DNA of 64,000 bases from Octadecabacter sp. (GTDB lineage: Bacteria; Pseudomonadota; Alphaproteobacteria; Rhodobacterales; Rhodobacteraceae): NCBI GenBank assembly GCA_028825445.1, contig JAPKAD010000004.1, forward strand, positions 1 to 64,000. The letters are read 5' to 3'. Position 1 is the first letter of the stretch. Each line of letters begins with the position of its first letter. The notes beneath the pieces are model-generated. The model was given only the letters and a program-made list of their open reading frames with translations, searched no databases and had not been told where the DNA came from. Below are positions 16,978 through 26,465 of the stretch, piece after piece. The position numbers were made by a program, and so were the translations under genes.

Positions 16978-17901
16978 ATGGTGACAGCATTAATAACGCA
17001 TAAGGCGTGTTATGATCATGTAACACCTCAGGGACATCCCGAGCAGGTGGCACGATTAGACGCGGTTTTGGGCGCATTAAGCGATATGGATCTACAGCGT
17101 TTTGATGCACCATTGGTAGCTGACGATGATCTGTTACGGGCGCATCCTCAAAGGCATATTGACGCGATCAAAGCCATGGCGCCGTCTGAAGGTTGGCGGT
17201 CTTTAGATGCTGATACGCATATGTCCGTTGGCACATTGGAGGCCGCTTACCGCGCGACTGGTGGTGTCGTTAAAGCAGTAGATCTGGTGATGGCGGGCGT
17301 AGTTGGCAATGCTTTTGCCGCTGTGCGCCCCCCGGGTCATCATGCAGAACGTGAAACGGCAATGGGGTTTTGCTTCTTCGGATCAATCGCGGTGGCTGCT
17401 AAACATGTACTTGATTTCCATGGGTTAAAAAAAGTCGTAATTTTGGACTTCGATGTGCATCACGGCAACGGCACGCAAGACTTGGTTGAAGGTGATGCGC
17501 GGATTTTATTTTGCTCAAGTCATCAAATGCCACTATTTCCCGGTACAGGTGCAGCACATGAAACAGGTATTGGCAATGTTGTGAATTTACCGCTACCAGT
17601 TGGTTGTGGGTCGGCTAAATTCCGCTCTACTTGGGAGCGTGAAGTGTTTCCACGTGTTGCTGCATTTGAGCCTGAATTTTTATTGATATCAGCAGGATTT
17701 GATGCACATGCAGATGACCCATTGGCGGGAATGATGTTGCAAGAAGACGACTTTACATGGATCACTAATAAGCTGTGTGATTTGGCTGATAAACATTGTT
17801 CAGGCCGTATAGTATCCGCACTTGAGGGCGGGTATGATCTAGAAGCTTTGGGCCGTTCGGTGCGAGCACACGTAGACGTATTAAAGGAGCGCGCGCAATG
17901 A
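16978..17901 (+). CDS. Histone-deacetylase-like amidohydrolase
   Basis: A 307-residue Zn-dependent hydrolase of the arginase/deacetylase superfamily. Signature segments are AAVRPPGHHAERE with the catalytic His pair (about 121-122), ILDFDVHHGNGTQ with Zn ligands Asp and His, ISAGFDAHADDPL with the third ligand Asp, and EGGYD. Bacterial members act on acetylated small molecules such as polyamines or acetoin-related substrates rather than histones; the substrate here is unknown. AGGAGG at 16968-16972 supports the ATG at 16978. The end overlaps xseB by ATGA, forming a run HDAC-xseB-ispA-dxs. Confidence 0.9.
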   Translation: MVTALITHKACYDHVTPQGHPEQVARLDAVLGALSDMDLQRFDAPLVADDDLLRAHPQRHIDAIKAMAPSEGWRSLDADTHMSVGTLEAAYRATGGVVKAVDLVMAGVVGNAFAAVRPPGHHAERETAMGFCFFGSIAVAAKHVLDFHGLKKVVILDFDVHHGNGTQDLVEGDARILFCSSHQMPLFPGTGAAHETGIGNVVNLPLPVGCGSAKFRSTWEREVFPRVAAFEPEFLLISAGFDAHADDPLAGMMLQEDDFTWITNKLCDLADKHCSGRIVSALEGGYDLEALGRSVRAHVDVLKERAQ

Positions 17902-18134
17902 GTGCAGACGTTAAAGTTATGAGTTTCGAGGACGCGTTACGTGAGCTTGAACAGGTTGTGGGTAAGTTAGAACGGGGCGAAGTTCCTCTCGATGAATCTA
18001 TTGCGCTGTATGAGCGTGGCGCAAAATTAAAAAAGCGCTGTGAGGCAAAGCTAAAAGAGGCTGAAGAAAAGGTTGCAAAACTGACATTAGGTGATGACGG
18101 AACCCCAACGGGAACTGAGCCACTTGATGGCTGA
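17898..18134 (+). CDS. xseB: Exodeoxyribonuclease VII small subunit
   Basis: A 78-residue helical-hairpin protein that assembles along the large subunit XseA to degrade single-stranded DNA. The core FEDALRELEQVVGKLERGEVPLDESI and LYERGAKLKKRCEAKL are textbook for the family. The gene overlaps the HDAC-like gene by 4 nt and ispA by about 8 nt. xseA is not in this window. Confidence 0.95.
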   Translation: MSADVKVMSFEDALRELEQVVGKLERGEVPLDESIALYERGAKLKKRCEAKLKEAEEKVAKLTLGDDGTPTGTEPLDG

Positions 18135-18993
18135 CGCATTGAAAGATGCGTTGCAGCATGCAGCTTCAATTGTTGAGACAGCAATCAGGGACGCTGTGGG
18201 AGGTCAACCCGGCATCCCAGAAGCGATGATGTATGCAGTGTGTGGCGGAAAATCTTTGCGCGGATTTCTGGTTCTTGAGGGCGCGCGATTGCATGGCGTC
18301 GAGGTTCAGACCGCAGCACCAGTTGCTGGCGCGATTGAGGCAATGCATGCCTATTCCCTCATCCATGATGATTTGCCGTGTATGGATAATGATGACATGC
18401 GACGGGGCAAGCCAACTGTACACCTCAAATGGAATGAGGCGACGGCGGTTTTGACTGGTGATGCATTGCAGGCGCTAGCCTTTGAATTAATAATGCAAGG
18501 AAACATCACACCAAAGGCAAAGATTGTTCTGGCGCATATGTTAGCTATTAATGCCGGGGAACGTGGCATGGTTGGAGGGCAAGCGGCTGATATTGCGGCA
18601 GAAGCTGCGGATGAACCCTTAACCCTGCTCAAGGTTAATAGTCTACAAGCCAAAAAGACTGGTGCCTTGATTGAATGGGCTTGTGCAGCAGGGCCACGAA
18701 TTGCGTGTGCAGATGAAATGCCAATGCTCCAATACGGCCGTTCGCTAGGGCAAGCATTTCAGATTTCCGATGATATTCTGGATGTAACAGGCGACGCTGA
18801 TGCAGTTGGGAAAGCAGTTGGGAAAGATATTGCGGCAGGCAAGGCCACCTTTGTTTCGCTTCTAGGGCTGGATGGGGCAAAAAGCCGCGCTGTTGAGTTG
18901 GTGGATGAAGCATGTGATGCATTAGCTATATACCGTGAGGGGGCTGCCACGTTGAGGGCTGCCGCGCGGTTTGTCTTGAACCGGACGCACTAA
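18127..18993 (+). CDS. ispA: Polyprenyl (farnesyl) diphosphate synthase
   Basis: An all-helical trans-prenyltransferase making farnesyl (or geranylgeranyl) diphosphate from IPP and DMAPP. The first Asp-rich motif lies in [18 protein letters not shown] and the second in [23 protein letters not shown] supplies the IPP-binding Lys/Arg. ATG 18127, overlapping the xseB stop, gives 288 residues. The in-frame GTG 18091 or ATG 18094 would add a non-conserved leader inside xseB. It sits directly before dxs, the first enzyme of the same isoprenoid pathway, with a 13-nt gap. Confidence 0.92.
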   Translation: MADALKDALQHAASIVETAIRDAVGGQPGIPEAMMYAVCGGKSLRGFLVLEGARLHGVEVQTAAPVAGAIEAMHAYSLIHDDLPCMDNDDMRRGKPTVHLKWNEATAVLTGDALQALAFELIMQGNITPKAKIVLAHMLAINAGERGMVGGQAADIAAEAADEPLTLLKVNSLQAKKTGALIEWACAAGPRIACADEMPMLQYGRSLGQAFQISDDILDVTGDADAVGKAVGKDIAAGKATFVSLLGLDGAKSRAVELVDEACDALAIYREGAATLRAAARFVLNRTH

Positions 18994-19006
18994 AGGATGG
19001 CCCAAT

Positions 19007-20914
19007 ATGGCTGAAAGACCGAAGACCCCACTTTTGGATCAGATTGATCTACCGAGTGACCTAAACGGGTTAACCGATGTGCAACTGCGCATGCTTGCGC
19101 ATGAATTACGCGCTGAAACGATTTCGGCAGTATCAGAGACAGGTGGACACTTGGGTGCTGGGCTAGGCGTAGTTGAACTGACCGTTGCGTTGCATGCGGT
19201 TTTTGATGCGCCCAAAGACAAAATTGTTTGGGATGTTAGCCATCAGACGTATCCGCACAAAATCCTGACGGGTCGGCGGGATCGGATTCGCACATTACGC
19301 CAAAAAGACGGACTGAGCGGGTTCACCAAAAGGTCTGAATCTCCATATGATTGTTTTGGCGCGGCGCATTCATCAACCTCGATTTCTGCGGCTCTCGGCT
19401 TTGCCGTTGCGCGTGATTTGGGTGGCGAGGGTGGTGATGCAATTGCGGTAATTGGCGATGGGGCAATGTCAGCTGGTATGGCATATGAAGCATTAAACAA
19501 TGCGGGACATTTGAAGAAACGCCTAATTGTCATATTGAATGACAACGAAATGTCGATCGCGCCACCCGTAGGAGCGATGTCATCGTATCTGTCGCGGTTG
19601 TATGCGGGTGATCCATTTCAAGAGTTCAAGGCAGCAGCCAAAGGCGCAGTTTCATTTTTACCGGAACCATTTCAACTTGGGGCAAAGCGGGCAAAGAATA
19701 TGCTAAAGCATATAACCGTTGGTGGAACGTTATTTGAAGAACTGGGTTTTTCATATCTTGGGCCGATTGACGGACATGACATGGAACAATTGCTGTCTGT
19801 GTTGCGGACGGTAAAAGCACGCGCGACGGGGCCAATTCTGATCCATGCGATCACCAAAAAAGGTAAAGGGTACGCTGAAAACCGTGCAGATCGTGGGCAC
19901 GCTACTGCGAAGTTTGATGTAATGACGGGGGAGCAAAAGAAGACGCCCAGCAATGCGCCTTCCTACACGTCAGTGTTTGCTGACAGCCTGATCAAACATG
20001 CGACCAAGGATAATAAGATAGTCGCGGTGACGGCGGCAATGCCAGATGGCACTGGATTAGATCGTTTCATGTCGCGATTTGCATCGCGTTGTTTTGATGT
20101 TGGCATTGCCGAACAACATGCGGTAACATTTTGTGCAGGCCTTGCTGCAGGCGGAATGAAACCATTTTGCACTTTATATTCCACGTTTCTGCAACGGGGT
20201 TATGATCAAATTGTACATGATGTAGCCATTCAACGTTTGCCTGTGCGCTTTGCGATAGACCGAGCAGGCTTGGTTGGCGCGGATGGTGCAACTCATGCAG
20301 GATCGTTTGATGTAGCATTTCTGGCGAACTTGCCAGGTTTTGTCGTAATGGCCGCCGCAGATGAAGCTGAGTTAACGCGCATGGTGGCGACGGCCGTTGC
20401 ACATGACAGTGGGCCAATCGCGTTTCGCTTTCCACGTGGAGAAGGTGTCGGGATTGAAATTCCCGATGACGCTCAACCGCTAGAAATTGGCAAAGGTCGA
20501 ATGATCCGTGAGGGCACAGGCGTTGCTATTCTTTCGTTTGGTACAAGATTGCAAGAAGTTGAAAAAGCCTGCGAAGCGCTGGCTGCGAAAGGCATCACAC
20601 CAACGGTAGCGGACGCGCGATTTGCCAAACCCCTTGACCGCAAGATGATCCTTGGATTAGCGCTCAATCACGAGGCACTCATCACCGTCGAAGAAGGCGC
20701 AATCGGCGGGTTCGGGTCACACGTGGCTCAACTTTTGGCTGAAGAAGGCGTATTCGATAAAGGCCTAAAATTCCGGTCGATGATGTTGCCAGATATTTTT
20801 ATCGACCAAGCGGGTCCACACGAAATGTATGAAATTGCCAGTATGAACGCTGAACACATTGAAGCGAAAGTACTGGATGTGTTGAACGTTGATGTCATTG
20901 GAAAACACGCATAA
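19007..20914 (+). CDS. dxs: 1-deoxy-D-xylulose-5-phosphate synthase
   Basis: A thiamine-diphosphate enzyme (635 residues) joining pyruvate and glyceraldehyde-3-phosphate, the first step of the MEP isoprenoid pathway. The N-terminal domain holds [18 protein letters not shown] and the ThDP/Mg motif [18 protein letters not shown]; the pyrimidine domain has [15 protein letters not shown] with the conserved Glu; the C-terminal transketolase-like domain has [15 protein letters not shown]. It is last in the HDAC-xseB-ispA-dxs run. Only two bases separate its stop from the end of the convergent sodium-channel gene. ThDP demand links it loosely to the thiBPQ uptake system at 33-36 kb. Confidence 0.97.
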   Translation: MAERPKTPLLDQIDLPSDLNGLTDVQLRMLAHELRAETISAVSETGGHLGAGLGVVELTVALHAVFDAPKDKIVWDVSHQTYPHKILTGRRDRIRTLRQKDGLSGFTKRSESPYDCFGAAHSSTSISAALGFAVARDLGGEGGDAIAVIGDGAMSAGMAYEALNNAGHLKKRLIVILNDNEMSIAPPVGAMSSYLSRLYAGDPFQEFKAAAKGAVSFLPEPFQLGAKRAKNMLKHITVGGTLFEELGFSYLGPIDGHDMEQLLSVLRTVKARATGPILIHAITKKGKGYAENRADRGHATAKFDVMTGEQKKTPSNAPSYTSVFADSLIKHATKDNKIVAVTAAMPDGTGLDRFMSRFASRCFDVGIAEQHAVTFCAGLAAGGMKPFCTLYSTFLQRGYDQIVHDVAIQRLPVRFAIDRAGLVGADGATHAGSFDVAFLANLPGFVVMAAADEAELTRMVATAVAHDSGPIAFRFPRGEGVGIEIPDDAQPLEIGKGRMIREGTGVAILSFGTRLQEVEKACEALAAKGITPTVADARFAKPLDRKMILGLALNHEALITVEEGAIGGFGSHVAQLLAEEGVFDKGLKFRSMMLPDIFIDQAGPHEMYEIASMNAEHIEAKVLDVLNVDVIGKHA

Positions 20915-20916
20915 TC

Positions 20917-21684
20917 CTACTTCGGTAGACGTTTTTCAATCTCTTGAAGTCGCACTAGAACTTCATCGCGATAAGTGTTGGTTGCCGCGTTAGATTCTTC
21001 GTGGTGAGCATCCTGCATTGAATTGACAATTAAGCCAACAAGAAGGTTCACCACAGCAAAGGTCGTGACAATGATGAACGGTATAAAGAACGCCCAAGCG
21101 TAGGTGAATTCTAACATCACCGGGCGAACAATGCCCATGGACCAGCTTTCCAAAGTCATAATTTGAAACAGGCTGTAGGCCGAATGACCTAAAGTGCCAA
21201 ACCATTGTGGAAAGGCTTCGCCAAATAGTTTTGTGGCGATGACCGAACCTATGTAAAAAATCAGAGACATCAACATGAATACGCTGCCCATGCCAGGCAG
21301 CGCAGTCAAAAAACCTTCCACTACGCGACGTAGGCTAGGAACGGCTGAAACAACGCGAAGAATCCGAAGTATGCGGAGTGCACGCAATACCGAGAACGCC
21401 TGTGCTGCCGGTATCAGTGCGATGCCCACGATTACAAAATCAAAGATATTCCAGCCTGACCGAAAAAAACGGAAATGCTGCGTAAAAAGTTTTGCAAGAA
21501 TTTCGACTACAAAAATCGACAAACAAATTATATCGAGCGTGTAAATGAGACCACCAGCAAAATTCATGATAGTGTTTGAGGATTCGAGGCCGAGAAGAAA
21601 CGCATTAAATAAAATAACAACAATGATGGCGTTGCGGACGACGCTGGTTTCTAAAAACTGCGTAGTCTTTTGTCGTAGCGTCAT
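20917..21684 (-). CDS. Bacterial voltage-gated sodium channel (NaChBac/NavAb type)
   Basis: A 255-residue single-domain, six-helix channel subunit that should form a homotetramer in the inner membrane. S1-S3 are evident (about 18-38, 44-68, 78-94). S4 has arginines at every third position, RALRILRILR at 101-110, plus R119-R120. The pore carries the sodium-selectivity filter TLESWS at 177-182, as in NavAb and NavMs, followed by the pore helix S6 with an N-V/L-L-V-G-L-I-V-N pattern. The C-terminus ends in an acidic/polar neck and short coiled coil (YRDEVLVRLQEIEKR), the usual tetramerisation element. Such channels are frequent in marine bacteria and are linked to sodium homeostasis, motility and pH. 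No neighbour explains its job. Confidence 0.92.
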   Translation of the reverse strand: MTLRQKTTQFLETSVVRNAIIVVILFNAFLLGLESSNTIMNFAGGLIYTLDIICLSIFVVEILAKLFTQHFRFFRSGWNIFDFVIVGIALIPAAQAFSVLRALRILRILRVVSAVPSLRRVVEGFLTALPGMGSVFMLMSLIFYIGSVIATKLFGEAFPQWFGTLGHSAYSLFQIMTLESWSMGIVRPVMLEFTYAWAFFIPFIIVTTFAVVNLLVGLIVNSMQDAHHEESNAATNTYRDEVLVRLQEIEKRLPK

Positions 21685-21744
21685 GAGCGGTCCTTTTGGT
21701 TACTTTTCATATGGCAATTGGACCCTCAAAGAACAAGCTTTTAC

Positions 21745-22602
21745 CTAGAGGTTTACTTTCTCGATCGCCAGCAATGCAGCAAGACCTATGCGATAGTCTG
21801 GATAAATTAACTTTATACCAAGATCAGATTTAATGCGCTCATTACAAACTTTCTTGCTTTCAGCATAGAAACTACGCGCCATCAGCGTGAGGTCTGCATT
21901 GGCAAAGTCCTCCGCTAAGGGGATTGGAAGTCCAAGCAATTCTGCGGCATGAGCGATAACGTCTTGGGGCGGAGCCGGATCATTATCACACAAATTATAA
22001 ATCGCACCTGGATTGGGTTTCGCAATTGAAGCAGCCAGCGTTTGGGCAATGTCTGCAACATGGATCCGGCTGAAAACCTGACCATCTTTGATAATGCGCC
22101 GCGCGGTGCCATTGCGCACTTTCGAAAATGGCCCACGTCCTGGGCCGTAAATTCCCGCAAGACGAAAAATATGGAGTGGCAGCCCAAGTGACTGCCATGC
22201 AGATTCGGCGTCTACTCGCATCTGTCCACGTTTCGTAGAAGGGCTTAAGGGGGTGTTTTCATTTACCCAGCCACCGTTATGATTTCCATAAACGCCTGTC
22301 GTAGAAAGATAGCCAACCCATTCGAACTGATCACGACGTTCCGCGATTTCATCGCGGAACTCATTAAGAACTGGATCACCACCCTCAGAAGGACCGGCGG
22401 AAATTAGTAGATGAGTTGCAGATTTAAGCGCTGGCATAAGGTTCGCACCAGGCCAAATGCGCGGCTCTATTCCTTCTGCCATTAATGTGGCAGCCTTATC
22501 ATCACTGCGCGTGGTTCCGATGACGCGCCAATCATCAGGTAAAAGCTTTGTAAGTGCGCGAGCGGAAAAACCGTGGCCAAAAGAGAGAAGTGTTTTTTTC
22601 AT
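21745..22602 (-). CDS. NAD(P)-dependent epimerase/reductase, YeeZ-like
   Basis: A 285-residue Rossmann protein that starts with FGHGFSARAL, a variant of the G-x-G-x-x-G nucleotide-binding loop, close to the N-terminus. Other extended-SDR features are LLISAGP, YLSTTGVYGNHNGGWVNE (Ser-Thr-Thr and Tyr active-site area), IFRLAGIYGPGRGPF and RIHVADIAQTLAASI, a typical sugar-nucleotide epimerase-like end. It resembles the YeeZ group of unknown substrate. It is the only gene between dxs/sodium channel and aroQ on this strand, so context does not help. Confidence 0.8.
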   Translation of the reverse strand: MKKTLLSFGHGFSARALTKLLPDDWRVIGTTRSDDKAATLMAEGIEPRIWPGANLMPALKSATHLLISAGPSEGGDPVLNEFRDEIAERRDQFEWVGYLSTTGVYGNHNGGWVNENTPLSPSTKRGQMRVDAESAWQSLGLPLHIFRLAGIYGPGRGPFSKVRNGTARRIIKDGQVFSRIHVADIAQTLAASIAKPNPGAIYNLCDNDPAPPQDVIAHAAELLGLPIPLAEDFANADLTLMARSFYAESKKVCNERIKSDLGIKLIYPDYRIGLAALLAIEKVNL

Positions 22603-23243
22603 ATCTCTTCGTCGCTCAAGATGTAGCGCAGCACAAGGTGTGTTAAGGTCTATTTGTCGCTGATAATTAACATTTTGGAGTTAATCATACGCTGAATTAC
22701 CCTAAAAATACAACGCAACTTTACGTCGCGCGGGCGGATACTTACAAAAGTTATTTTGTTAATGTGCAAGGGTACTTGACCTCACGCAAGATGGTGCGGA
22801 TTTTCACTCGTGACAGAGGTTCTAAGCATTGAAACAGGCGCAGAATTAGTAAATAATATATAATTGTTGGCATCGGGCCAATCGACCCACTAGATTTGTC
22901 GGAAAAATTGTTGTGTATAGCTAAAACTTGAAGAGTTAATTGTGACTGATTTAACCCTGTTATTGTGTATAATCGGATATTGCAGAATCGCTAAAACAAG
23001 TAAGCTCAAATTGAGACATGATAGGTTTAATTAATTACTGGTTGAACCATAGACCATGGATCTTTATCTATTTTCTGAGCTTATGACAAAGCTAAACAAA
23101 AAAATTGTCAATCTCACACATAGAGACCAGGGAATCTGCAGCGATAAAGCTGACGTGTCACATCGTTACGACAACGCGCGACTTGTTCAATTCACATAGA
23201 CCTGAGGGCTTGCCATAATTATGGTCATGAAGGATGATCTCTC
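22603..23243. other. Intergenic region, no confident gene
   Basis: About 640 nt between two divergent genes. It holds a candidate aroQ promoter at its right end. On the plus strand an open frame of about 57 codons (ending with TGA near 22830) lacks a start codon and reads partly protein-like (contains Q-L-Y-V-A-R-A-D); it may be a decayed gene. Nothing else is recognisable. Confidence 0.5.
23191..23219 (+). promoter_or_regulatory. Candidate aroQ promoter
   Basis: TTCACA (23191-23196), a 17-nt spacer and CATAAT (23214-23219) stand 24 nt before the aroQ start codon. One mismatch from consensus in each box. Prediction only. Confidence 0.4.
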
Positions 23244-23678
23244 ATGGAAAAAATTCTGCTTCTCAACGGCCCGAATCTGAACCTTTTGGGCCAACGCCAA
23301 CCAGAGATATATGGCTCTGTAACGCTTGACGACGTTGTGGCGTCTTGTACTAAACTGGGTCTTGAACTTGGGCTAGATGTTCATGCGCGCCAATCCAATC
23401 ATGAAGGCGTTCTTGTGGACTGGATTCAAGAAGCGCGTGGCGTTGCCGTTGGCATAATCATAAACCCCGCCGCGTTAAGCCATACCTCTGTCGCCATTCT
23501 AGACGCACTAAACGTTTTTGAAGGTCCTGTAATAGAAGTCCACATCTCCAATATTCACAAACGCGAGCGATTCCGGCATCATTCCTATGTATCAGGTCGC
23601 GCTGAGGGCGTGATCGCAGGATTTGGAACGGATGGTTACAGTTTTGCGCTGCGTCGGATTAAGACACTTCTGCCTTAA
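23244..23678 (+). CDS. aroQ: 3-dehydroquinate dehydratase, type II
   Basis: A 144-residue dodecameric shikimate-pathway enzyme converting 3-dehydroquinate to 3-dehydroshikimate. The flexible lid with catalytic Tyr23 (QPEIYGS), the phosphate/substrate loop [10 protein letters not shown] (about 73-82), catalytic His100 in EVHISN, and Arg107 are all in place. Length is standard. Its stop overlaps the end of the convergent hydratase gene by 4 nt. The other shikimate gene in the window is aroC, 8 kb away. The accBC genes that often follow aroQ are not here. Confidence 0.96.
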   Translation: MEKILLLNGPNLNLLGQRQPEIYGSVTLDDVVASCTKLGLELGLDVHARQSNHEGVLVDWIQEARGVAVGIIINPAALSHTSVAILDALNVFEGPVIEVHISNIHKRERFRHHSYVSGRAEGVIAGFGTDGYSFALRRIKTLLP

Positions 23679-24457
23679 CAGCCCTTCCAAACGGGATCAC
23701 GTTTTTCAGTAAATGCACGTGCACCTTCAAGCTGATCTTCACTTGAATAGAGCAGATCAATCGACGCTATTTGGCGCTTGGTAATGTGGTTCATTGCGTC
23801 TTGGAACTTCGCGTCCTCAGCATCGCGAACAACATCTTTGATAGCCGCATAAACCAATGGCGGGCCTGACGCCAAAAGCCTCGCCATATCCCAAGCCTGT
23901 TCCATCAAATCTGCAGCTGAGTGGACATGATTGATTAATCCCCAATTGAGGGCCTCCGTCGTGTCGAACCACCGACCGGTCAACAACAGCTCCATCGCGA
24001 TATGATAGGGAATGCGTTTAGGAAGTTTGATAGATGCTGCGTCAGCGATTGTGCCAGACCGGATTTCAGGCAACGCGAATGTCGCATGATCAGCGGCAAG
24101 AATAATGTCGGCCGAAAGCGCTAATTCCAGACCACCACCACAACAAATGCCATTTACAGCTGCAATGACGGGTTTGTTCATACCACACAGTTCTTGCAGG
24201 CCACCAAATCCCCCGACCCCATAGTCGCCATCAACAGCATCACCATCCGCTGCCGCCTTTAAGTCCCATCCAGGGCAAAAGAATTTCTCTCCCGCACCTG
24301 TTAAGATTGCTACCCGTAGATCAGAGTCATCACGAAAATTTGCAAAAACCTCACCCATTATCCGGCTTGTAGTAAGGTCGATTGCGTTCGCCTTTGGGCG
24401 GTCTAACGTCACTTCAAGGATCGCGCCTTCGCGTCGTGTTTTAATAGGGTCAGTCAT
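23675..24457 (-). CDS. Enoyl-CoA hydratase, CaiD-like
   Basis: A 260-residue crotonase-fold protein with striking similarity to CaiD (crotonobetainyl-CoA hydratase) as I remember it: [52 protein letters not shown] and the C-terminal EKRDPVWKG. The oxyanion-hole stretch [15 protein letters not shown] (about 103-117) is present. The second catalytic region reads [21 protein letters not shown], where CaiD proteins usually show Gly-Ile-Val-Pro-Asp, so a detail of the active site may differ. It is the last gene of an operon with an NDP-forming acyl-CoA synthetase (8-nt overlap) and an acyl-CoA dehydrogenase. Carnitine or gamma-butyrobetaine use is a hypothesis; generic beta-oxidation is the alternative. 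Confidence 0.85.
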   Translation of the reverse strand: MTDPIKTRREGAILEVTLDRPKANAIDLTTSRIMGEVFANFRDDSDLRVAILTGAGEKFFCPGWDLKAAADGDAVDGDYGVGGFGGLQELCGMNKPVIAAVNGICCGGGLELALSADIILAADHATFALPEIRSGTIADAASIKLPKRIPYHIAMELLLTGRWFDTTEALNWGLINHVHSAADLMEQAWDMARLLASGPPLVYAAIKDVVRDAEDAKFQDAMNHITKRQIASIDLLYSSEDQLEGARAFTEKRDPVWKGC

Positions 24458-26465
24458 AGGATTTCCTTATCAAGGCATCAGCAGCGACCGCGCAGGTCTG
24501 AGTGATAATGAGTGGGTTAACCTCAACCTCTTCAATAGTATTGAGATTGGTAAGAACGTAGTATTGGATTGCTTCAATGGCATCTAGCAACGCGTCAATA
24601 TCTCCGGCGGGTTGATTACGATATCCGTTGAGAACTTTTGCAATTTTTAAACTGTTAAGTGTCTGCTTTAAACAATCACGGGGCGCCGGCATTAAGATAG
24701 ATGCGGTATCTTGCATCAGTTCGGCAAGAATTCCGCCAGCACCAATCGTAATAACAAACCCATGAGAAGGATCTTTTACAACACCTATGAGAATTTCCGC
24801 AACGGTGTCCATAACCATCTCTTCAAGGATGAAGTCCTTGGACAGCATCTTCGCCCCCGCCTGGCGTACAGCTTCGCCATCGATCAGCGATAGTGCAACA
24901 CCACCAACCTCACTTTTATGATCAGTTCCCATGGATTTTAAAACAAACAATCCCTGTTTAGTGTCAGCATGTATGGCAAGCGTTTCAAGGTCCCCAATCA
25001 AGAATTTAGGAACTTTGATCCCTGCCCTTGCCAAGACCTGCTTTGCATCTGCTTCTGACATCGTCATGGCGAAATTTGATGCGGTTGGAACGACTAGGTC
25101 TGTCGACCTTGGTTCCCGCTGACGGGCGGCCTCTGTCGCGGCCAAAGCCTCTCTAAGGCCACACATCGGAATAATACCACCTGCCATCAAGCGACAGGCA
25201 ACGTGTTCGGGCATAAGTTCAGGTAGGGTAGAAACCATGGCAATTGTGCCACTCGTTGCAGCACAAGTATCTAACGCTGATTGGATCACGCATTCCCAAT
25301 CTGAAGGATCACAGATATCACCACGTGGGAAATCTACTATCAAGTATGTGATTGCGATTTCAGTTTCTATCATAGCGGAAAAGGCGTTTGTCATAGAATC
25401 AACGTCGCGCCAAATGTAGGTTTGATAGTCTAACGGGTTTACTAGTGCGACCTTAGGACCAAGCGCCGCGAATAGACGTGCTTCTTGTAGGTTCGTCAGG
25501 GGCGGGAAGGTTAGGGTCAAGTCGTGTGCCAGATCGGCAATCAGACTCGCTTCTCCACCCGAACAACTGATTGATGCGATGCGCCCAGAAGGGAGAGGGC
25601 CAGCAACATGCAAGATTTTCAACGTCTCTAACAAACTAGGTAGATCATTAACCCGCGCGATTCCAAGGTGTTCCAGGAGCCCAGTTGCGCCTGCGTCACT
25701 TCCCGCCAATGACGCAGTATGCGAGATTGTGGCGCTTTTTGCCTCAGTAGATTTTCCTACTTTTAGTGCAACCAACGGAATGCCTTTTGCATAAGCTTTG
25801 CGAGCAAAGCTTTGCCATGCCAAAAGATCACCAAACCCTTCAATGTGTAGACCGATCGCTGTGATACGCGAATCATCGAGCAACGCGTTAGCGATCTGGG
25901 CCATCGACAGCTGCGCCTGATTTCCACACGTCACGACGTAAGCAATAGGCAGGCCACGTTGCTGCATCGTCAAGTTAATCGCTATATTTGAACTTTGCGT
26001 GAGGATTGCCACTCCGCGATCAACACTCAAGCAGCCGTGCTGATCTGGCCAAAGCGACACTCCATCTACTGCGTTGATCATGCCGTAGCAATTGGGACCA
26101 AGAATCGGCATATGGGCGGCGGCTTTTAGAAGGCGTTTGTTAGCATCTTCACCATCATCGGTTTCACCAAAACCACTAGCAAAACAAACAGCGCCACCCA
26201 CGCCAAGGCTTGACAGCTGTGCGACGGCATCGATAGTAGCATCGCGGTTGATCCCAATAAATGCGGCGTCAGGAACACTCGGCAAGTCTTGTATCGATGC
26301 ATAAGCGTGCGTTCCACAGATCGTACTGGAACTGCGGTGAACCGGCCAAATATTACCGTTGAATTTGAATTTCTGAAGCTGTTCAATAACAGAATGACAC
26401 CATGCCCCTCCACCAATCACAGCGACACTTTTGGGGCGGAGTAGTCTCGATAAATCGTGGATCAT
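24450..26465 (-). CDS. NDP-forming acyl-CoA synthetase
   Basis: A 671-residue acetate-CoA ligase (ADP-forming)-type protein with alpha and beta parts fused. Order: CoA-binding Rossmann domain (about 5-130, SVAVIGGGAW and GPNCYGMIN), succinyl-CoA-synthetase-like domains (about 150-450; the phosphohistidine loop region around SHTASLAGSDAG), then an ATP-grasp domain (about 465-670; VLKSMGTDHKSEVGGV, ILEEMV, VEVNPL). It should activate an acid to its CoA thioester with ATP, giving ADP. It lies between the hydratase (8-nt overlap) and the dehydrogenase (4-nt overlap), so all three are translated together. The substrate is presumably that of the pathway and is unknown. Confidence 0.87.
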   Translation of the reverse strand: MIHDLSRLLRPKSVAVIGGGAWCHSVIEQLQKFKFNGNIWPVHRSSSTICGTHAYASIQDLPSVPDAAFIGINRDATIDAVAQLSSLGVGGAVCFASGFGETDDGEDANKRLLKAAAHMPILGPNCYGMINAVDGVSLWPDQHGCLSVDRGVAILTQSSNIAINLTMQQRGLPIAYVVTCGNQAQLSMAQIANALLDDSRITAIGLHIEGFGDLLAWQSFARKAYAKGIPLVALKVGKSTEAKSATISHTASLAGSDAGATGLLEHLGIARVNDLPSLLETLKILHVAGPLPSGRIASISCSGGEASLIADLAHDLTLTFPPLTNLQEARLFAALGPKVALVNPLDYQTYIWRDVDSMTNAFSAMIETEIAITYLIVDFPRGDICDPSDWECVIQSALDTCAATSGTIAMVSTLPELMPEHVACRLMAGGIIPMCGLREALAATEAARQREPRSTDLVVPTASNFAMTMSEADAKQVLARAGIKVPKFLIGDLETLAIHADTKQGLFVLKSMGTDHKSEVGGVALSLIDGEAVRQAGAKMLSKDFILEEMVMDTVAEILIGVVKDPSHGFVITIGAGGILAELMQDTASILMPAPRDCLKQTLNSLKIAKVLNGYRNQPAGDIDALLDAIEAIQYYVLTNLNTIEEVEVNPLIITQTCAVAADALIRKSYD

